From: Paenibacillus bovis
Lineage (GTDB): Bacteria > Bacillota > Bacilli > Bacillales > Bacillaceae_C
Assembly: GCA_007679095.1 (NCBI GenBank)
Contig: VEFU01000010.1
Span: forward strand, 1 to 64,000
DNA length: 64,000 bases
Reading direction: 5' to 3'
Part shown: positions 62,900 through 64,000 of the stretch, in pieces
Numbering within the stretch: the first letter of the stretch is position 1
Layout of the letters: the number at the start of each line of letters is the position of its first letter
Notes under the pieces: model-generated
Databases searched by the model: none
The model's input: the letters and a program-made list of their open reading frames with translations, nothing else
Told to the model about the DNA's origin: nothing
Program-made: the position numbers and the translations under genes

Positions 62900-64000
62900 T
62901 TGAAACAGAAAAGAATTTTTTCGTTAGGAACCGCACTACTAATGCTTGTATCTATTATTCTCACTTTTTCTTCACCACAATCATCATCGGCATCATCTAC
63001 AACTTTACTTACCTCAAAAGAAATTCTCGCAAATGAAAAGAAGCAACCATTTGATTTATTTCAAAATCCGATATTAGGGGATGGAGCGGACCCTTGGGTG
63101 GTTAAGCATTCAGATGGTTATTATTATTACACGCATACAACCGGAAATAATGTCACGATATGGAAGTCGAAAACTCTAACCGGAATCCATTCAGGTGAGC
63201 GTCAAGTAGTATGGAGGTCCGATCCTGGTGCGCCTAATAGCGGGAGTATTTGGGCTCCGGAAATCCATTTTATTGATGGGAAATGGTATATCTACTATGC
63301 AGCATCAGTAGAAAACCCAGACAAGAGAATGTTTGTATTAGAATCGGAAGGAGATGACCCCTTCGGACCGTATCACTACCCGGAAGGTACAGAAGATACG
63401 TATGGTCAAATTACAGATCCTACAAATAAGTGGGCGATTGATGGAACTGTTTTAGAGCATAACAATAAATTATATTTTGTGTGGTCTGGTTGGGAAGGCG
63501 ATATAAATGTTAGCCAGCATCTTTATATCGCACCAATGTCAAACCCATGGACAATTAGCGGGGAGCGGGTGGAAATATCAAGACCTGAGCTTGATTGGGA
63601 GACAATTGGTTTTCCACTTATCAATGAGGGACCGCAAATTTTAAAAAACGATAAAGGGAAAACTTTTGTTATTTATTCTGCAAGTGGTAGTTGGACCAAT
63701 GACTATAACTTAGGAATGCTAACATTTGATGGGACAGACCCTCTGAATCCTGAAGCTTGGGAAAAGAATCCGACACCAATATTTAAAAAGAATCCCGATT
63801 TAGATGTGTATGGGCCAGGGCATAATGGATTTGTAAAATCGCCTGATGGAACAGAGGATTGGATCATATACCATGCTGCAAAATTTGAAAATGCAGGTTG
63901 GACTCGTAGTGTAAGAATGCAAAAATTCAATTGGAATGCGGATGGTACTCCAAATTTTGGAACTCCGGTGGGAACAGAAACATGGTTACGTGTTCCTTCA
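62900..64000 (+). CDS. Secreted GH43 family glycosidase, partial (3' end outside window)
   Basis: An open frame of at least 367 codons that runs off the window. TTG at 62900 follows GGAAGGG by nine bases. The N-terminus is a signal peptide (KQKRIFSLGTALLMLVSIIL and a serine-rich region). The GH43 propeller begins QNPILGDGADPWVVKHSDGY (catalytic Asp), with GSIWAPEIHFIDGKWYIYYA, NKWAIDGTVLEHNNKLYFVW (second Asp) and INEGPQILKNDKGKTFVIYS (Glu). So it is an extracellular arabinofuranosidase/xylosidase-type enzyme, unlike the two cytoplasmic GH43 genes at 35-37 kb. Confidence 0.85.
   Translation, partial: MKQKRIFSLGTALLMLVSIILTFSSPQSSSASSTTLLTSKEILANEKKQPFDLFQNPILGDGADPWVVKHSDGYYYYTHTTGNNVTIWKSKTLTGIHSGERQVVWRSDPGAPNSGSIWAPEIHFIDGKWYIYYAASVENPDKRMFVLESEGDDPFGPYHYPEGTEDTYGQITDPTNKWAIDGTVLEHNNKLYFVWSGWEGDINVSQHLYIAPMSNPWTISGERVEISRPELDWETIGFPLINEGPQILKNDKGKTFVIYSASGSWTNDYNLGMLTFDGTDPLNPEAWEKNPTPIFKKNPDLDVYGPGHNGFVKSPDGTEDWIIYHAAKFENAGWTRSVRMQKFNWNADGTPNFGTPVGTETWLRVPS

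Noticed and set aside
1-64000. tRNA or rRNA genes
   Set aside because: I looked for tRNA-like CCA ends and conserved arms and rRNA-like stretches and saw none, but this was by eye.

Overview
The window looks like a chromosomal stretch from a low-GC, spore-former-type Bacillota, most likely a member of the Bacillaceae. Supporting signs are AT-rich codon use, strong AGGAGG-type ribosome binding sites, frequent TTG/GTG starts, CcpA-type cre sites, PerR-like boxes, a class I preQ1 riboswitch and relics of YfkM-like and staygreen-like Bacillus genes. I cannot fix the genus. I saw no rRNA, tRNA, CRISPR array, transposase or prophage.

Region 1 (1-1.27 kb) is non-coding: two gene relics, a strong hairpin and four copies of a ~118-bp direct repeat. 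Region 2 (1.27-12.3 kb) is the most distinctive locus, a complete lasso-peptide gene cluster. It runs nucleotidyltransferase, MutS-type ATPase, B2 leader peptidase, asparagine-synthetase-like cyclase C, a 44-residue precursor A that is easy to miss, PqqD-like B1, HPr-kinase-like K and two ABC half-transporters. The precursor has a leader motif in correct register, a predicted Gly1-Glu8 ring, a Cys18/Cys21 pair in the tail and a C-terminal Ser that the kinase could phosphorylate. Region 3 (12.3-17.7 kb) is an accessory patchwork: a RhuM-family gene, a TSUP transporter, a TPR-Arr rifamycin ADP-ribosyltransferase, gene relics, a thrice-repeated ~35-bp sequence, a repetitive protein and an array with a 41-bp period.

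Region 4 (17.7-34.3 kb) holds ordinary metabolism and regulation: a PAS-GGDEF-EAL protein, VOC and SDR enzymes, an MBL hydrolase, a NupC nucleoside transporter, a cyclic-2,3-diphosphoglycerate-synthetase-family protein, a WYL regulator divergent from a GyrI-like gene pair, an AraC regulator, an acetolactate-synthase-like enzyme, a deaminase and a sucrose PTS plus sucrose-6-phosphate hydrolase pair. Region 5 (34.4-41.7 kb) has a frameshifted yfkM-like gene, two cytoplasmic GH43 genes and a redox operon: two FMN reductases and an ApbE flavin transferase. The second reductase carries a PAS domain and ends in two tandem D-x-x-S-G-A-T motifs, the signature ApbE uses for covalent FMN attachment. A Rex/Fnr-like palindrome sits on the operon promoter. 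A degraded staygreen gene follows.

Region 6 (42.2-54.3 kb) has a lipoprotein multicopper oxidase, a LacI-controlled alpha-glucoside operon (MFS, LacI, GH13), an SDR, a CAP-domain lipoprotein, a GH2 glycosidase and an aldo-keto reductase. Region 7 (54.4-64 kb) has a second copy of a 188-bp MITE-like element, a preQ1-controlled queF-transporter operon, ahpCF with PerR-like boxes, a 14-unit array with a 52-bp period, a NERD protein, a flavin oxidoreductase pair, an OsmC-family protein and the 5' part of a secreted GH43 gene that runs off the window.

All names come from motif recognition by eye. No database search was run.
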